64,000 bases of DNA from Acholeplasmatales bacterium (GCA_900767915.1 CAAGAX010000005.1:11006-75005), one strand, 5' to 3'. Shown: positions 34,545 through 44,111, counted from the first letter of the stretch. Numbers and translations are program-made. Notes: a model not told the origin generated them from the sequence alone.

Positions 34545-37415
34545 TTATTTGTTCATTTCTTCTTTCTTTTTCTTATACTCTCTAATTAATTCATGAGGCC
34601 ATTTGAATTTAAATTTTCTAACTGCAATATCAGTTAAGAATAACACAATTGCAATAATCATAAATACAATTCTAGGATCATAAGACTTATTAATATTCTC
34701 AACAAATGAATCAAATACCTCAAATGGATATTCATTATCTTGAATAACTTCGCCTTTTCCTTTTTCAGCTAAGCTATCGATATAAGCATTCATATCGAAA
34801 TTTTCACCTAATAAATTAGAATCATATTCTTTTGAATAAGATAATTCTTTATAAATTTCAGTTGAAGCTAAGACATTACCTTCACTATCAACCTTTTTAA
34901 CCTCTATTTTATATAATCCTTGTTCTCTTAAAACAAAATTACATCTACTAAATTCATTAGCTTCATTCATAGCAACTGTAACATAGCATTCACTTTCTCT
35001 ATTTACTTTAGTATTTTCAAGAACTGAATTCAATGAAACTTCCTTGCCTTCGCTATTAATAACTTTTCCTTCTAGCTTTTCACCATTATCTAAATCTGTA
35101 TAAATACTCATTTGATTAAAATAATTATCACTTTTCAATCTAATATCAATTGAAGAAGGATGAATATTCTTTGTTGGCATTACTTCATTAATAATATTCT
35201 TTAATAGCCTAACTCCACTTGAAGAGGCAAACATATCATTTGACCACTTTCCATTTACATCAACCATTAAGCTACCAACTGTACCTGCACCAAATTTCCA
35301 TTGAGCATAAATTGGAACTGAATATTCACCAGATAATACTAAGTAATCACTACTCTTAACCTTTGTTCCTGTAAAGGCAGTATACTTAAAATCAACTCTC
35401 TTTGATTTATCTTCATTTGTTTCAAGATCTACACCTTCAAAAATTGAAGAATATTTAAAATCATTAGCAGTTGCATAATAATCATTATAATTAACATCCT
35501 TAATTTCAGGAACTTGTAAATCAGTTCTTAATGACTCAGCTATTTCAGAAAGTGCATTTTTAATAATATAATAATGACCAGGCTTTTCACCATTTAAGCC
35601 CTCTGTTGCATACTTAACTGAAGCTATATCATCATCAGTATAAGAACTACCAACTACAACTATTGATGTAGTAATACCATTTTCCTTATACTGCTTATCA
35701 GCTAACTCTGCATAAATTTTATAACCACTTTCGCCTACTTTATCACCAGCACCAGCATCAGAAATAATAATTATATGCTTCTTAGCCAAATTTTTTTGAG
35801 CATTTAATAAAGCAGAAGCTTTACTAATTGCTGGATAGAAATCAGTTGCACCATTAGCATCATCATCAAGACTATTAATAGCTGCTCTAATTTTTGGCTC
35901 TTGGCTTCTTGGTGTTAATCCTAAAAGAACAGATTGATCCTCTGATGTACTTAAAGTCATTACTCCAACCATATCTCTTTCAGTTAAAGAGTCTAAAGCT
36001 GTTTGACATCCATCTATAGCTATTTGAAGTAATGTTTTTCCTCCACCGCCAGAACTTGACATAGAACCTGATTTATCTACAATGATCATTACTCCAAGAG
36101 GTGGTGTGTAATCTATCGCTTGAACAGGAAGCATAGATTGTAGCTTTGTACCATATAAATCATCTCTATTATATGCATGTAGCTCATCACCGTCAGTACC
36201 AGCTGTTGTCAATAAGCCTCCACCATAAACCTCTACATATTCATATAAAATATCAACGAAATCAATTTGCTTTGATGAGCCTTGTACAATATTTGTAGGT
36301 AATTCCTCATTCATAACATTATTTAGAATGACCTGATCATATTCTCTTAGCTTATCAACAGAATTTGGAATTTCTGTTAAATCTGATTTAATATTTAAAA
36401 CATCTACTTCATATTCATTATTTTGAGAAAGAGTATTCTTCAATAATTCACTTGAACCCTCTTCACTTTCAAGTACTAGAATTTTATTAAATTTTTCAAT
36501 ATTAACAAATGTTGAATAAACATTATTTTGTAATACAGCATCTTCTAAATCCTTAATCGCAAATTTTAATTCATGAATTCCAATTTCAGTAAACTCATGT
36601 TGTAATACAAACTCTCCAACACCTGGAGTATTTAATACAATCTCAGTCTCTTCCTTAGCTACACCATTATCATAAACAACAACATTTACTTTTTCAGAGT
36701 GACTAGATTTAACCTTAAATGAAAAATCAACTTTTGTGTTTAAGCTAATATGCGTATCTGGTTGTACAACATCATAAATTTGTAAATCCTTTTCTTCACT
36801 AAATGAATCGATATAACATACATCAACCTTTGTACCCTCAGCTGAAACTGAACGAATAACATTCATTGCTTTTTCATCAGTTTCTTTACCATCTGTAATT
36901 AATACAATTTTAGATGTTTCAGGATAAGTAAATAATCCCTTTGCGTATGATAAAGCAGCAGCAATATCAGTAGCACTAGTATCAGGTAAATCAGCATTTT
37001 TATATGTATTATATAATCCATTAAAATTTGTGGTAAGTGGAACTGCATACTCTTGATCAAAGCCAAAAGTTACAATACCAATTTTATAAAAATATTTCTT
37101 TTCAACATTATAATCGAGAATTGCATTAACACAATCATCTCTATCTTGTTCAACCTTTTCATTAGAATCAGACATATCTACTAAAAGTAAAATTTCATTC
37201 TGTTCATTTTTTTCAGTATATTCAAATTTAATTCCTGATAAAACAAGTATTGATAATGTTAAAATAATTAAATGTAAAACTAAAGATACAATTCTATTTC
37301 TATTTCTTCTATATTTTTTATTTATTCTCAAATGGGGAATCAATGTTATAAGCAAAGCTGCTAATAACAAAAATAACAACCATGGATGAGAAAAACTAAT
37401 GTGAAAATTACTCAT
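34545..37415 (-). CDS. Membrane protein with two von Willebrand A domains
   Basis: A 956-residue protein. Two N-terminal hydrophobic helices (about 11-27 and 42-62) lead to a first VWA domain with an intact MIDAS start (LLLVDMSDSNEKV) and TDGKETDEKAM. A middle beta-rich region and an alpha/beta segment follow (NKILVLESEEGSSELLKNTL, amidotransferase-like in layout). A second VWA domain near residue 440 has MIDAS VDKSGSMS. A C-terminal membrane helix (about 915-935) ends in a basic tail. This arrangement is found in large BatB/YfbK-like proteins next to MoxR ATPases. It probably binds partner proteins through metal-dependent VWA contacts at the outer face of the membrane. Confidence 0.85.
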   Translation of the reverse strand: MSNFHISFSHPWLLFLLLAALLITLIPHLRINKKYRRNRNRIVSLVLHLIILTLSILVLSGIKFEYTEKNEQNEILLLVDMSDSNEKVEQDRDDCVNAILDYNVEKKYFYKIGIVTFGFDQEYAVPLTTNFNGLYNTYKNADLPDTSATDIAAALSYAKGLFTYPETSKIVLITDGKETDEKAMNVIRSVSAEGTKVDVCYIDSFSEEKDLQIYDVVQPDTHISLNTKVDFSFKVKSSHSEKVNVVVYDNGVAKEETEIVLNTPGVGEFVLQHEFTEIGIHELKFAIKDLEDAVLQNNVYSTFVNIEKFNKILVLESEEGSSELLKNTLSQNNEYEVDVLNIKSDLTEIPNSVDKLREYDQVILNNVMNEELPTNIVQGSSKQIDFVDILYEYVEVYGGGLLTTAGTDGDELHAYNRDDLYGTKLQSMLPVQAIDYTPPLGVMIIVDKSGSMSSSGGGGKTLLQIAIDGCQTALDSLTERDMVGVMTLSTSEDQSVLLGLTPRSQEPKIRAAINSLDDDANGATDFYPAISKASALLNAQKNLAKKHIIIISDAGAGDKVGESGYKIYAELADKQYKENGITTSIVVVGSSYTDDDIASVKYATEGLNGEKPGHYYIIKNALSEIAESLRTDLQVPEIKDVNYNDYYATANDFKYSSIFEGVDLETNEDKSKRVDFKYTAFTGTKVKSSDYLVLSGEYSVPIYAQWKFGAGTVGSLMVDVNGKWSNDMFASSSGVRLLKNIINEVMPTKNIHPSSIDIRLKSDNYFNQMSIYTDLDNGEKLEGKVINSEGKEVSLNSVLENTKVNRESECYVTVAMNEANEFSRCNFVLREQGLYKIEVKKVDSEGNVLASTEIYKELSYSKEYDSNLLGENFDMNAYIDSLAEKGKGEVIQDNEYPFEVFDSFVENINKSYDPRIVFMIIAIVLFLTDIAVRKFKFKWPHELIREYKKKKEEMNK

Positions 37416-37431
37416 AATCTCATCCCCCTAA

Positions 37432-39408
37432 CTAAACATTGTCTCTATTTTTTAGCCACCATTCAAAGAATAGAAGTGTAACTAAACCAATAGCGAAATA
37501 CAATACTAAATCATTAAATAATTCAACTGAAGTATCCTCATAATATAATTCTCTTAATGAATCCTCTACTAAGAAAATATTACTTTCCTCCTTAGGAACT
37601 CTAACATATACATCCTCATAAATATCTTTATCAAAATATGTTGTTTGACTAACTGTATATGTACCTGGATTTGAAACCACCATAGAAGCAGGGAATTCTT
37701 CAAATTCTTTATTATTTTCCTTATCATCAGTACGAACCTCTAATGTACGTCCTCTTGACTTAAGAGAAATAGTTTCACCAACTTCATATGAATTCTTTTC
37801 AACAATACTTGGTGTATAGTACTTAATAATATTATTAAATAAAAATGCGAACTCTTTAATAATAGGTAAATTTGAATAATGTAAACTAAAATTAAATACA
37901 AATACCTTTGAAGTTCCATTATCCTTATACATCAATAATGGATCTTGATCAATTGAAGCTAAAACCTTATAATCAGAATCATACTGACTTAATTTTGTAT
38001 ATTTAGTAACTTGCATTTTTGCAACATCAATATCATTAAGTAATGGACTATCAACCGCATCATCTTCAACTTTAAAATTAATAGGATGCTTTCCATCACC
38101 TAATGAGTCATATGTGTAAAAACCAGCATTAGTTGGTGAACTTAATGGATCAATAAGTATACATACTCCATCAGTAGGTAGCTTTTGAGGCATTTTATGC
38201 TCAAAAATATAGTAATCAAAGCCTTTAAGCTCAGGCTTATTTTTCTTTTCTTCTGTTATTTGAATATCATATGTATCCTTATAATATGCTTGTAAAGTAT
38301 ATAATATACCTGATACAAAGCCATTTGAACTGCTTGAAGAATACTGTACTTTTATAACTTCCTTTTGTCCACCATAAATCCAAAATGAATCATCTGCACT
38401 ATATGAATCTCCTTCTTCAATAGAAACTAAAATTCTATTAAATGAGCTAAATCTCTTTGAAGAATCAAGAATTTCTAAAAATACATTATCACTTCCAGAA
38501 TTTGCTGAATCAGTGCCTTTAAAAATAAGCTTTGAAGAAACATTTTGTTCTAAATCAACTGTTGTATCAAATCTAATTGTTTGACCTATATCATTTTTAT
38601 CAACTGCATTAGCACCTTGAACTTCAACATATACACATAATGTTTTATCTACATTTCCATATGTTGCCACTTCAACAATAATATCGTAATAATTATCATT
38701 AAATTCAACATATGCATCTAATATAGCATCATTTTTTTCTGACTCATCAACAATTCTTTCATATTTAAAATTAGGATTCTTAGTAGGAATATAATCATAT
38801 CCTTTATCAGAATATAAATAAACCTTGGCAGTTGGATTATCAGCTAACATATTATCACACATTGTTAAAGCAGCTTCTACATCACTTGTACCATAAGTAC
38901 AAGCTGTATCTCCATTTAAAAGCTCATCAAGCTCATTATTTATTTCAGAAAGCTTATCAGAACCACTCTTTTCAAATAATATGTTTGCAGTATTTGAAGC
39001 TAAAATAAGTGTCATAACACCACCATCTTTAGTAGCCTCATTAGATAATTGTCTCACCTTTTCAACCGCTCTTTCAAATCTAGTATGACTTTCAGTTTCA
39101 GTTCTCATACTAGCTGATGTATCAATTATTGCTATTGTTTCATTTTGATTTTGTTCAGTCTTATACTTAATTATTGGATAGGCAATTATTGAAGCAAATA
39201 AAGTTAAAATCAAAACTTGACATAAAATTAATAATATATTTCTTAATTTACTTGTAGGAAGCTTTTTTCTTTTAAATTTTAAGCTTAGCTTCCAAACAAA
39301 AGTAGATGATACAAATTTGTTTTGATAATTTGGCTTTATCAAATAAATAATTATAAGAATAATTATACTTGCTAAAGCGATTAAACCTAAAGGATATAAT
39401 AAACTCAT
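37432..39408 (-). CDS. BatA-like VWA membrane protein
   Basis: A 658-residue protein with the BatA-type N-terminus: a first helix, a cytosolic basic loop (KLSLKFKRKKLPTSKLRN), a second helix near residue 65, then a VWA domain with MIDAS IIDTSASM near residue 95. A long beta-rich extracellular part and a C-terminal helix (LVLYFAIGLVTLLFFEWWLK) follow. BatA proteins are partners of MoxR ATPases and DUF58 proteins. It overlaps the DUF58 stop by four bases (ATGA) and ends 16 bases before the double-VWA gene, so the whole set is tightly co-translated. Confidence 0.85.
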   Translation of the reverse strand: MSLLYPLGLIALASIIILIIIYLIKPNYQNKFVSSTFVWKLSLKFKRKKLPTSKLRNILLILCQVLILTLFASIIAYPIIKYKTEQNQNETIAIIDTSASMRTETESHTRFERAVEKVRQLSNEATKDGGVMTLILASNTANILFEKSGSDKLSEINNELDELLNGDTACTYGTSDVEAALTMCDNMLADNPTAKVYLYSDKGYDYIPTKNPNFKYERIVDESEKNDAILDAYVEFNDNYYDIIVEVATYGNVDKTLCVYVEVQGANAVDKNDIGQTIRFDTTVDLEQNVSSKLIFKGTDSANSGSDNVFLEILDSSKRFSSFNRILVSIEEGDSYSADDSFWIYGGQKEVIKVQYSSSSSNGFVSGILYTLQAYYKDTYDIQITEEKKNKPELKGFDYYIFEHKMPQKLPTDGVCILIDPLSSPTNAGFYTYDSLGDGKHPINFKVEDDAVDSPLLNDIDVAKMQVTKYTKLSQYDSDYKVLASIDQDPLLMYKDNGTSKVFVFNFSLHYSNLPIIKEFAFLFNNIIKYYTPSIVEKNSYEVGETISLKSRGRTLEVRTDDKENNKEFEEFPASMVVSNPGTYTVSQTTYFDKDIYEDVYVRVPKEESNIFLVEDSLRELYYEDTSVELFNDLVLYFAIGLVTLLFFEWWLKNRDNV

Positions 39409-40304
39409 ACCATTATACCTTCTTTCAATAAGTCACCAAATAGCTCCTTTTCAATAGGAATATCAGTTCTTACACTGAAAAATCCTACATCTCTTTTCTT
39501 ACAAAATGTTTTAATTTCATTTTGATAATCTATTAAGGCATCTAGATATGCTTGTATCATACCTCTTGTGACTTTTAATTTCATATTTTTGGGATCATCA
39601 ATAGCTCCGGATTCTGAATCAATTAGATTAATTCTTCCTTCATATGATGGATCTATTTCCTCAGGTGATAATACCTGAATTAATAATACCTGACGTTTTT
39701 TATAGCATAGGTAATCTACTGCTTTTTTCCAATTACTTTCTGTAAAGAAATCTGAAATTATTATTGTTAATCCATTCTTTGTTCCTGTATCTAAGCATTT
39801 TGTTATACAAGACTCAATATCTACTTCATCAACAAATTGAATTTTATCAAAATCAGCCATTGCTCTAAAGAATGAATTTTTTCCTACTATTACTCCAAAT
39901 GGATTTTCCGATGTATTTCCATTCATAATATGAAATGATACTCTATCCATATTTTGTACTGCTAAAAAGCCTAATGCTGCAGCTGTAGCGATTGTATAAG
40001 AAGCCTTTGTAGGATTATCCTTACCCATTGATGCTGATACATCTACGAATATTTGTATTTGCATTTGTCTTTCATCTGTAAATAGCTTTAAGAAGTATTT
40101 TTCAAAACGACTATACAAATTCCAATCTATTCTTCTTATATCATCACCAAGCTGATATTCTCTAAAATCAGCAAATTCTACTGTTTGTCCATATGTATTT
40201 ACGAGATGCTTTCCACCAAAATATCCAGTTAAATTTGACTTTAGATTTAAAGATAAAGTTTCAAGTCGACTAAAAAATCGATCGTTTAAATACGTATTAT
40301 TCAT
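39405..40304 (-). CDS. DUF58 protein (MoxR-associated, VWA-like)
   Basis: A 299-residue protein with the DUF58 core: VEFADFREYQLGDDIRRIDW near residue 43, then NLYSRFEKYFLKLFTDERQ, and a VWA-like domain with MIDAS IFVDVSASMG near residue 90. DUF58 proteins are nearly always encoded next to MoxR and are thought to act with it on client proteins. The ATG at 40304 is chosen because GGAGAGAG lies just before it; a frame reaching 40361 lacks such a site. A hairpin lies in the 65-base gap after moxR. Confidence 0.9.
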   Translation of the reverse strand: MNNTYLNDRFFSRLETLSLNLKSNLTGYFGGKHLVNTYGQTVEFADFREYQLGDDIRRIDWNLYSRFEKYFLKLFTDERQMQIQIFVDVSASMGKDNPTKASYTIATAAALGFLAVQNMDRVSFHIMNGNTSENPFGVIVGKNSFFRAMADFDKIQFVDEVDIESCITKCLDTGTKNGLTIIISDFFTESNWKKAVDYLCYKKRQVLLIQVLSPEEIDPSYEGRINLIDSESGAIDDPKNMKLKVTRGMIQAYLDALIDYQNEIKTFCKKRDVGFFSVRTDIPIEKELFGDLLKEGIMV

Positions 40305-40337
40305 AAGCTCTCTCCAATACTTTATATTTTTAATTAT

Positions 40338-40364
40338 AAATGCCCATGTTTTTATGGGCATTTA
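40338..40364 (-). terminator. Hairpin between moxR and the DUF58 gene
   Basis: AAATGCCCAT and ATGGGCATTT flank a short loop, a perfect 10-bp stem. The following T run on the minus strand is weak, so it is more likely an attenuator or mRNA-stability element than a full terminator. Confidence 0.5.
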
Positions 40365-40369
40365 TAAGA

Positions 40370-41365
40370 CTATTTTCCTTTATACTTCTTACTAACCTCA
40401 TCAACAATCATTTTAACAATTGTATCTGCTGAAACTCCTTCAGCTACTGCTTCGAAATTTAGCTTTAAACGATGTCTAAATACTGGAATCGCTAATTCAT
40501 TTACATCTGAATATGATACATTAAATCTTCCATAAATTAATGCCTTAACCTTTGCTGCTGAAATAATTGCTTGTCCAGCACGTGGAGATGCTCCTACACG
40601 TACATATTTCTTTGCAGCCTCACTTGCAAATTCTCCTGTAGGTCTTGTTGCGGCTGTTAATGTCATCGCATACTTCAATACCTCTATTGCACATGGAATA
40701 TGATTTGCTGTTTCTCTCATTTTTAATAGCTGTTCACCATTACAAGCTGGTTCTGCAACTTCTGCCATTGTTTTTTGTGTCATATCAACAATTTGCATTA
40801 GCTCATCTAAGCTTGGATCTGGTACTAATAGCTTAAACATAAAACGGTCCATTTGAGCTTCTGGAAGTGGATATGTACCATCCTGCTCAATTGGGTTTTG
40901 TGTTGCAAGTACGAAGAAAGGCTCACTTAGCTTTCTTGATACACCCATTACTGTAACTGTATGCTCTTGCATCGCTTCTAGTAATGCTGATTGTGTCTTT
41001 GGTGTAGCACGGTTAATTTCATCTGCTAGGATGATATTACTAAATACTGGTCCTGGTTGAAATTGGAAATTTGAATTTCCATTTTCATCCTTAACAATAA
41101 TATTTGTACCTGTTACATCGGCTGGCATTAAATCTGGTGTAAACTGTATACGTGAGAATGGTAAATCAAATACTCTACCTAATGTACGTACTAAACGTGT
41201 TTTACCTACTCCTGGTACACCTTCAAGTAATACATTTCCTCCTGCAATCATCGCAATGATTGTATGCTCTACTACTTCCTTTTGTCCAATAACATCACGA
41301 GATATTTGCTTGAAAATATTCTCACATTGTTGACTAAATTGTTGAATATCCTTTTCTTCTATCAT
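40370..41365 (-). CDS. MoxR-family AAA+ ATPase
   Basis: A 331-residue AAA+ ATPase. Walker A is LLEGVPGVGKTRLVRTL near residue 55, Walker B with sensor is IILADEINRATPKTQSALLE near residue 118, and the MoxR signature TQNPIEQDGTYPLPEAQMDRFMF is near residue 155. The lid region has ATRPTGEF and VGASPRAGQA. MoxR ATPases act as chaperone-like factors with VWA proteins, for example in metal insertion or complex assembly. It lies 39 bases after the DUF4175-like gene. Confidence 0.95.
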   Translation of the reverse strand: MIEEKDIQQFSQQCENIFKQISRDVIGQKEVVEHTIIAMIAGGNVLLEGVPGVGKTRLVRTLGRVFDLPFSRIQFTPDLMPADVTGTNIIVKDENGNSNFQFQPGPVFSNIILADEINRATPKTQSALLEAMQEHTVTVMGVSRKLSEPFFVLATQNPIEQDGTYPLPEAQMDRFMFKLLVPDPSLDELMQIVDMTQKTMAEVAEPACNGEQLLKMRETANHIPCAIEVLKYAMTLTAATRPTGEFASEAAKKYVRVGASPRAGQAIISAAKVKALIYGRFNVSYSDVNELAIPVFRHRLKLNFEAVAEGVSADTIVKMIVDEVSKKYKGK

Positions 41366-41404
41366 TTTTAATAACCTCTTTTCCCAATTTAAAATATTCT
41401 TTAA

Positions 41405-42487
41405 TTAATTCTTTATAGTATCAAAATATCCAGATGCAATATCCTTGTTATCTCCAGATATACTATTATTTCCACTCATATCATCCATAGCATCGTCACG
41501 AGCACTATCATACTCATCACCATAATATACTTTTCCATCAATTACTTGATTGTTTTCTTCATATTGACTTCCGGCACCATTACTAGGTTGATTTTCGCCA
41601 TTTTGATCGCTTTTTCCATCTTTTCCATTTTTTCCATCTTTCTTTGGTTTACCTTCGCCATCATTATCGCCATCATCGCCATCGTCGCCTTCTTCACCTT
41701 CATCGCCCTCTTCACCATCAGAGCCATTATTATCATAAGAAGTCTCTTGGAATTCTGCAATCAAGGTAATATCAGATGTAACATTCAATTCAAATCTTGC
41801 TGGTTCATCACCAACTTCATTTCCATCTTTATCAGTCCATTTAACAAATGTATATCCTTCTAAAGCAACTGCTTCAACAAGATCACTATTATGGCCTTCC
41901 TGAATATTTTGAGTAATTTCTCCTAGGATTTCTCCATCACCCTTTACATCATATGAAACCTCATAAAAGACAGGTGGATTTTCAGGAGTAGAAATTACTT
42001 TATTTCCCGGTTCAATAACACCAGTTTGATATAATCCCTCAACAACAGCGGCTGAAGCACCTAATATACAAGTACAACCTAATACAATTAGAACTGGTAC
42101 TGATACAATGAATTTCAATAATTTAGCATCAACTGTATTTAAAGCCTTAAGTGCATCCTCTCTTTGCATACGAGCAATAAATGAATCATCACCTTCAAGC
42201 TCTGTCATTGTAATCATACGTTCTTCAAGACCACATTCATCAATTCGTGTAGCTATTTCTTTAGTATTAGGTCTATAAAATACAAAATAACAAATTGGAG
42301 TTGTGATCAAAGTTAATGCAGCAAATACTGTTAAGCATAACCATAATAATTTATAGCCTAAAATCCAAAACACTAAAGATGAAACCAATAAACCAATAAA
42401 ACCAACAATTAATCCAAGGAATAATGCTTTAATCATTCCATGAAACATTAATCGTTTGTAATACCTATTAAATAGTTTTTTACTCAT
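41405..42487 (-). CDS. DUF4175-like membrane protein with InlB-type repeat and acidic Gly-rich tail
   Basis: A 360-residue protein. Two adjacent N-terminal helices (about 17-44 and 47-68) are followed by a cytosolic segment IATRIDECGLEERMITMTEL that resembles DUF4175 proteins. These often neighbour MoxR/BatA genes (eye comparison only). A third helix (about 125-148) leads outside to one divergent InlB-type repeat (residues about 175-245, ending ITLIAEFQE). Then come about 60 residues of Glu/Asp/Gly/Lys (GEEGDEGEEGDDGDDGD) and a Ser/Asn/Asp-rich end. The ATG at 42487 has GGGGGAGG before it. It is the first gene of the seven-gene operon. Confidence 0.75.
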   Translation of the reverse strand: MSKKLFNRYYKRLMFHGMIKALFLGLIVGFIGLLVSSLVFWILGYKLLWLCLTVFAALTLITTPICYFVFYRPNTKEIATRIDECGLEERMITMTELEGDDSFIARMQREDALKALNTVDAKLLKFIVSVPVLIVLGCTCILGASAAVVEGLYQTGVIEPGNKVISTPENPPVFYEVSYDVKGDGEILGEITQNIQEGHNSDLVEAVALEGYTFVKWTDKDGNEVGDEPARFELNVTSDITLIAEFQETSYDNNGSDGEEGDEGEEGDDGDDGDNDGEGKPKKDGKNGKDGKSDQNGENQPSNGAGSQYEENNQVIDGKVYYGDEYDSARDDAMDDMSGNNSISGDNKDIASGYFDTIKN

Positions 42488-42610
42488 AAAAAAATCCTCC
42501 CCCATATTATATTAACAAATATATCATTTTATCATTTAAAAATCTTATTTTACCTATAAAAATCGAATAAAATTTGATTTTTAAAACTTATATTTGTTTT
42601 TAATACGTAT

Positions 42611-42639
42611 ATGATAGCACTTATAATGAAAAAAGTAAA
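42611..42639 (-). promoter_or_regulatory. Promoter of the MoxR/VWA/lipoprotein operon
   Basis: On the minus strand TTTACT (42634-42639), a 17-base spacer and TATCAT (42611-42616) would start transcription near 42604, leaving a leader of about 115 bases before the first gene. The rest of this 327-base gap is AT-rich with no gene seen. Confidence 0.55.
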
Positions 42640-42773
42640 GTTTTTTTTCATTTTTCTTTAATAAAAATTTACTTTTCTTTTAATTTTTGTAATAAAAACG
42701 CATTTATTTTGATTTTTATCACAATAATTACAATTCAGTATATGAAATTAAAGAAAAAAATGATAAAAAAATA

Positions 42774-42797
42774 AAAAAGAAACCGAAGTTTCTTATT
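42774..42797 (-). terminator. Terminator after the TlpA-like gene
   Basis: On the minus strand AAGAAAC-TTCG-GTTTCTT is capped by a stable UUCG tetraloop and followed by a long T-rich run. Confidence 0.85.
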
Positions 42798-42814
42798 TTA
42801 TTCATAAACTATTC

Positions 42815-44050
42815 TTAAATATATTTAGAGATTAATTTCTTTAATTCACTATATGTAGTCATTCCCTCAAATCTACCAATAACAACACCATTTTCATCAA
42901 CAATAACTGTCATTGGGATTCCTTCTCCACCACCTAAGGTCTTAAAGTATTTATCGCTTGAATCACCTATTGCCCAAATGAAATCATAATCATTTCTTTT
43001 TGCATCATTAATAAACTCTAAAGTTTTACTAGAATCATATGATGAGCCTTGATGAATAGCTACAACATCAAGCTTTCCATTATATTCCTTTTGAATCTTA
43101 TCAAAGTCTGGCATCTCTTGAACACAATATGTACACCAAGTCGCCCAGAAATTAACAATTGTAACCTTACCTATATTATCAGCTAAATTAAATTTTCCTT
43201 TAGTACCATTTCTAGAAATTGTTTCAAGTTCTTGAGAAGGACAAATATCTCCAATTTTATTTCCCTTCTTTTTACCAGTTTCAAGATTAAGTAAATTAAA
43301 TAATGAATTAGCTTCTGCTTCTATTGAAAAATAGAATAGAGAATCACTAGCAACATCCTTTTCAGATACAGTAAATAAATATTTGAAATTAGAAATTTCT
43401 CCTCCAGATGTAACTTCTTCAGGATTATTTGATAAACTATTACCATAGAATTTAAGCTTAGAAGATGAGCCATTAGTAAATGATTCTAAAACGTAAGTAC
43501 CTGAGGTATCAAACTTAACTGAATAATAATCATTATTTCCCTTAGTAGCATAATATCCTGTAGATATTGAATATGGTGAATTATTTGTACCATCTCCATC
43601 TTTAGCAATTGATAAATCGACTAAAACAATTTCTCCATTAGGATTATCCTTACTTAAAATTGATTTAAAAGGATTAAATGAATATCCAGATTCTAAATTT
43701 GTGACAACAGCATAATATTTTTTATCTTCAGGTAATTTGATAGTTGCTTTAGCATTACTTGTAGATATCTCTTCAGTAACTTGATTTCCATTCATATCAT
43801 AAAATTTAACCTTTGCGCCAGAGCATTTATAGCCATCTTGATATTTTACTGTAACACTAAATTCCATTAAATCAACAGTTGTCTTTGTAGATTTTGTTGT
43901 TGTTTTAGTTGTATTAGTTGGTGTACTTGTAGCTGATGGTAAAGCCGTTTTAGAATTAGTTTTTGATGATGAAGCAATATCATTACAAGAAGCTAAAGCT
44001 AATACTCCACTAAATAATATAGATAAATATAATAATCCTCTTTTTTTCAT
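42815..44050 (-). CDS. TlpA-like thioredoxin-fold lipoprotein with accessory N-domains
   Basis: A 411-residue lipoprotein (lipobox LALASC, Cys near residue 22). After a Thr/Ser linker, residues about 65-130 form a carboxypeptidase-regulatory-like beta domain (VKYQDGYKCSGAKVKFYD). Residues about 145-245 resemble a PPC-type domain (GYYATKGNNDYYSVKFDTSG). The C-terminal 150 residues are a TlpA/ResA-type thioredoxin fold with active-site WCTYC in NFWATWCTYCVQEMPDF and the cis-Pro region GIPMTVIVDENG. It probably reduces or isomerises disulfides in extracytoplasmic proteins. It is monocistronic, between the giant lipoproteins and the MoxR operon. Confidence 0.88.
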   Translation of the reverse strand: MKKRGLLYLSILFSGVLALASCNDIASSSKTNSKTALPSATSTPTNTTKTTTKSTKTTVDLMEFSVTVKYQDGYKCSGAKVKFYDMNGNQVTEEISTSNAKATIKLPEDKKYYAVVTNLESGYSFNPFKSILSKDNPNGEIVLVDLSIAKDGDGTNNSPYSISTGYYATKGNNDYYSVKFDTSGTYVLESFTNGSSSKLKFYGNSLSNNPEEVTSGGEISNFKYLFTVSEKDVASDSLFYFSIEAEANSLFNLLNLETGKKKGNKIGDICPSQELETISRNGTKGKFNLADNIGKVTIVNFWATWCTYCVQEMPDFDKIQKEYNGKLDVVAIHQGSSYDSSKTLEFINDAKRNDYDFIWAIGDSSDKYFKTLGGGEGIPMTVIVDENGVVIGRFEGMTTYSELKKLISKYI

Positions 44051-44082
44051 ATAAAATCCCCCAATAATAAATATTTTAAATT

Positions 44083-44111
44083 ATTATACATTAAAAAAAC
44101 ATTAAAATCAA
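44083..44111 (-). promoter_or_regulatory. Promoter of the TlpA-like gene
   Basis: On the minus strand TTGATT (44106-44111), a 17-base spacer and TATAAT (44083-44088) precede the start by about 35 bases. Confidence 0.7.

Noticed and set aside
25893..40304. Possible Mycoplasma genetic code (UGA as Trp)
   Set aside because: UGA ends the CHR, DUF58 and ApbE-like genes at sensible positions with overlapping starts, and Trp is encoded by UGG throughout.
41542..41863. Met/Lys-rich and Ile/Phe-rich frames overlapping the DUF4175-like gene
   Set aside because: They are out-of-frame readings of the acidic Gly-rich repeat; the membrane protein frame has signal, start site and operon context.
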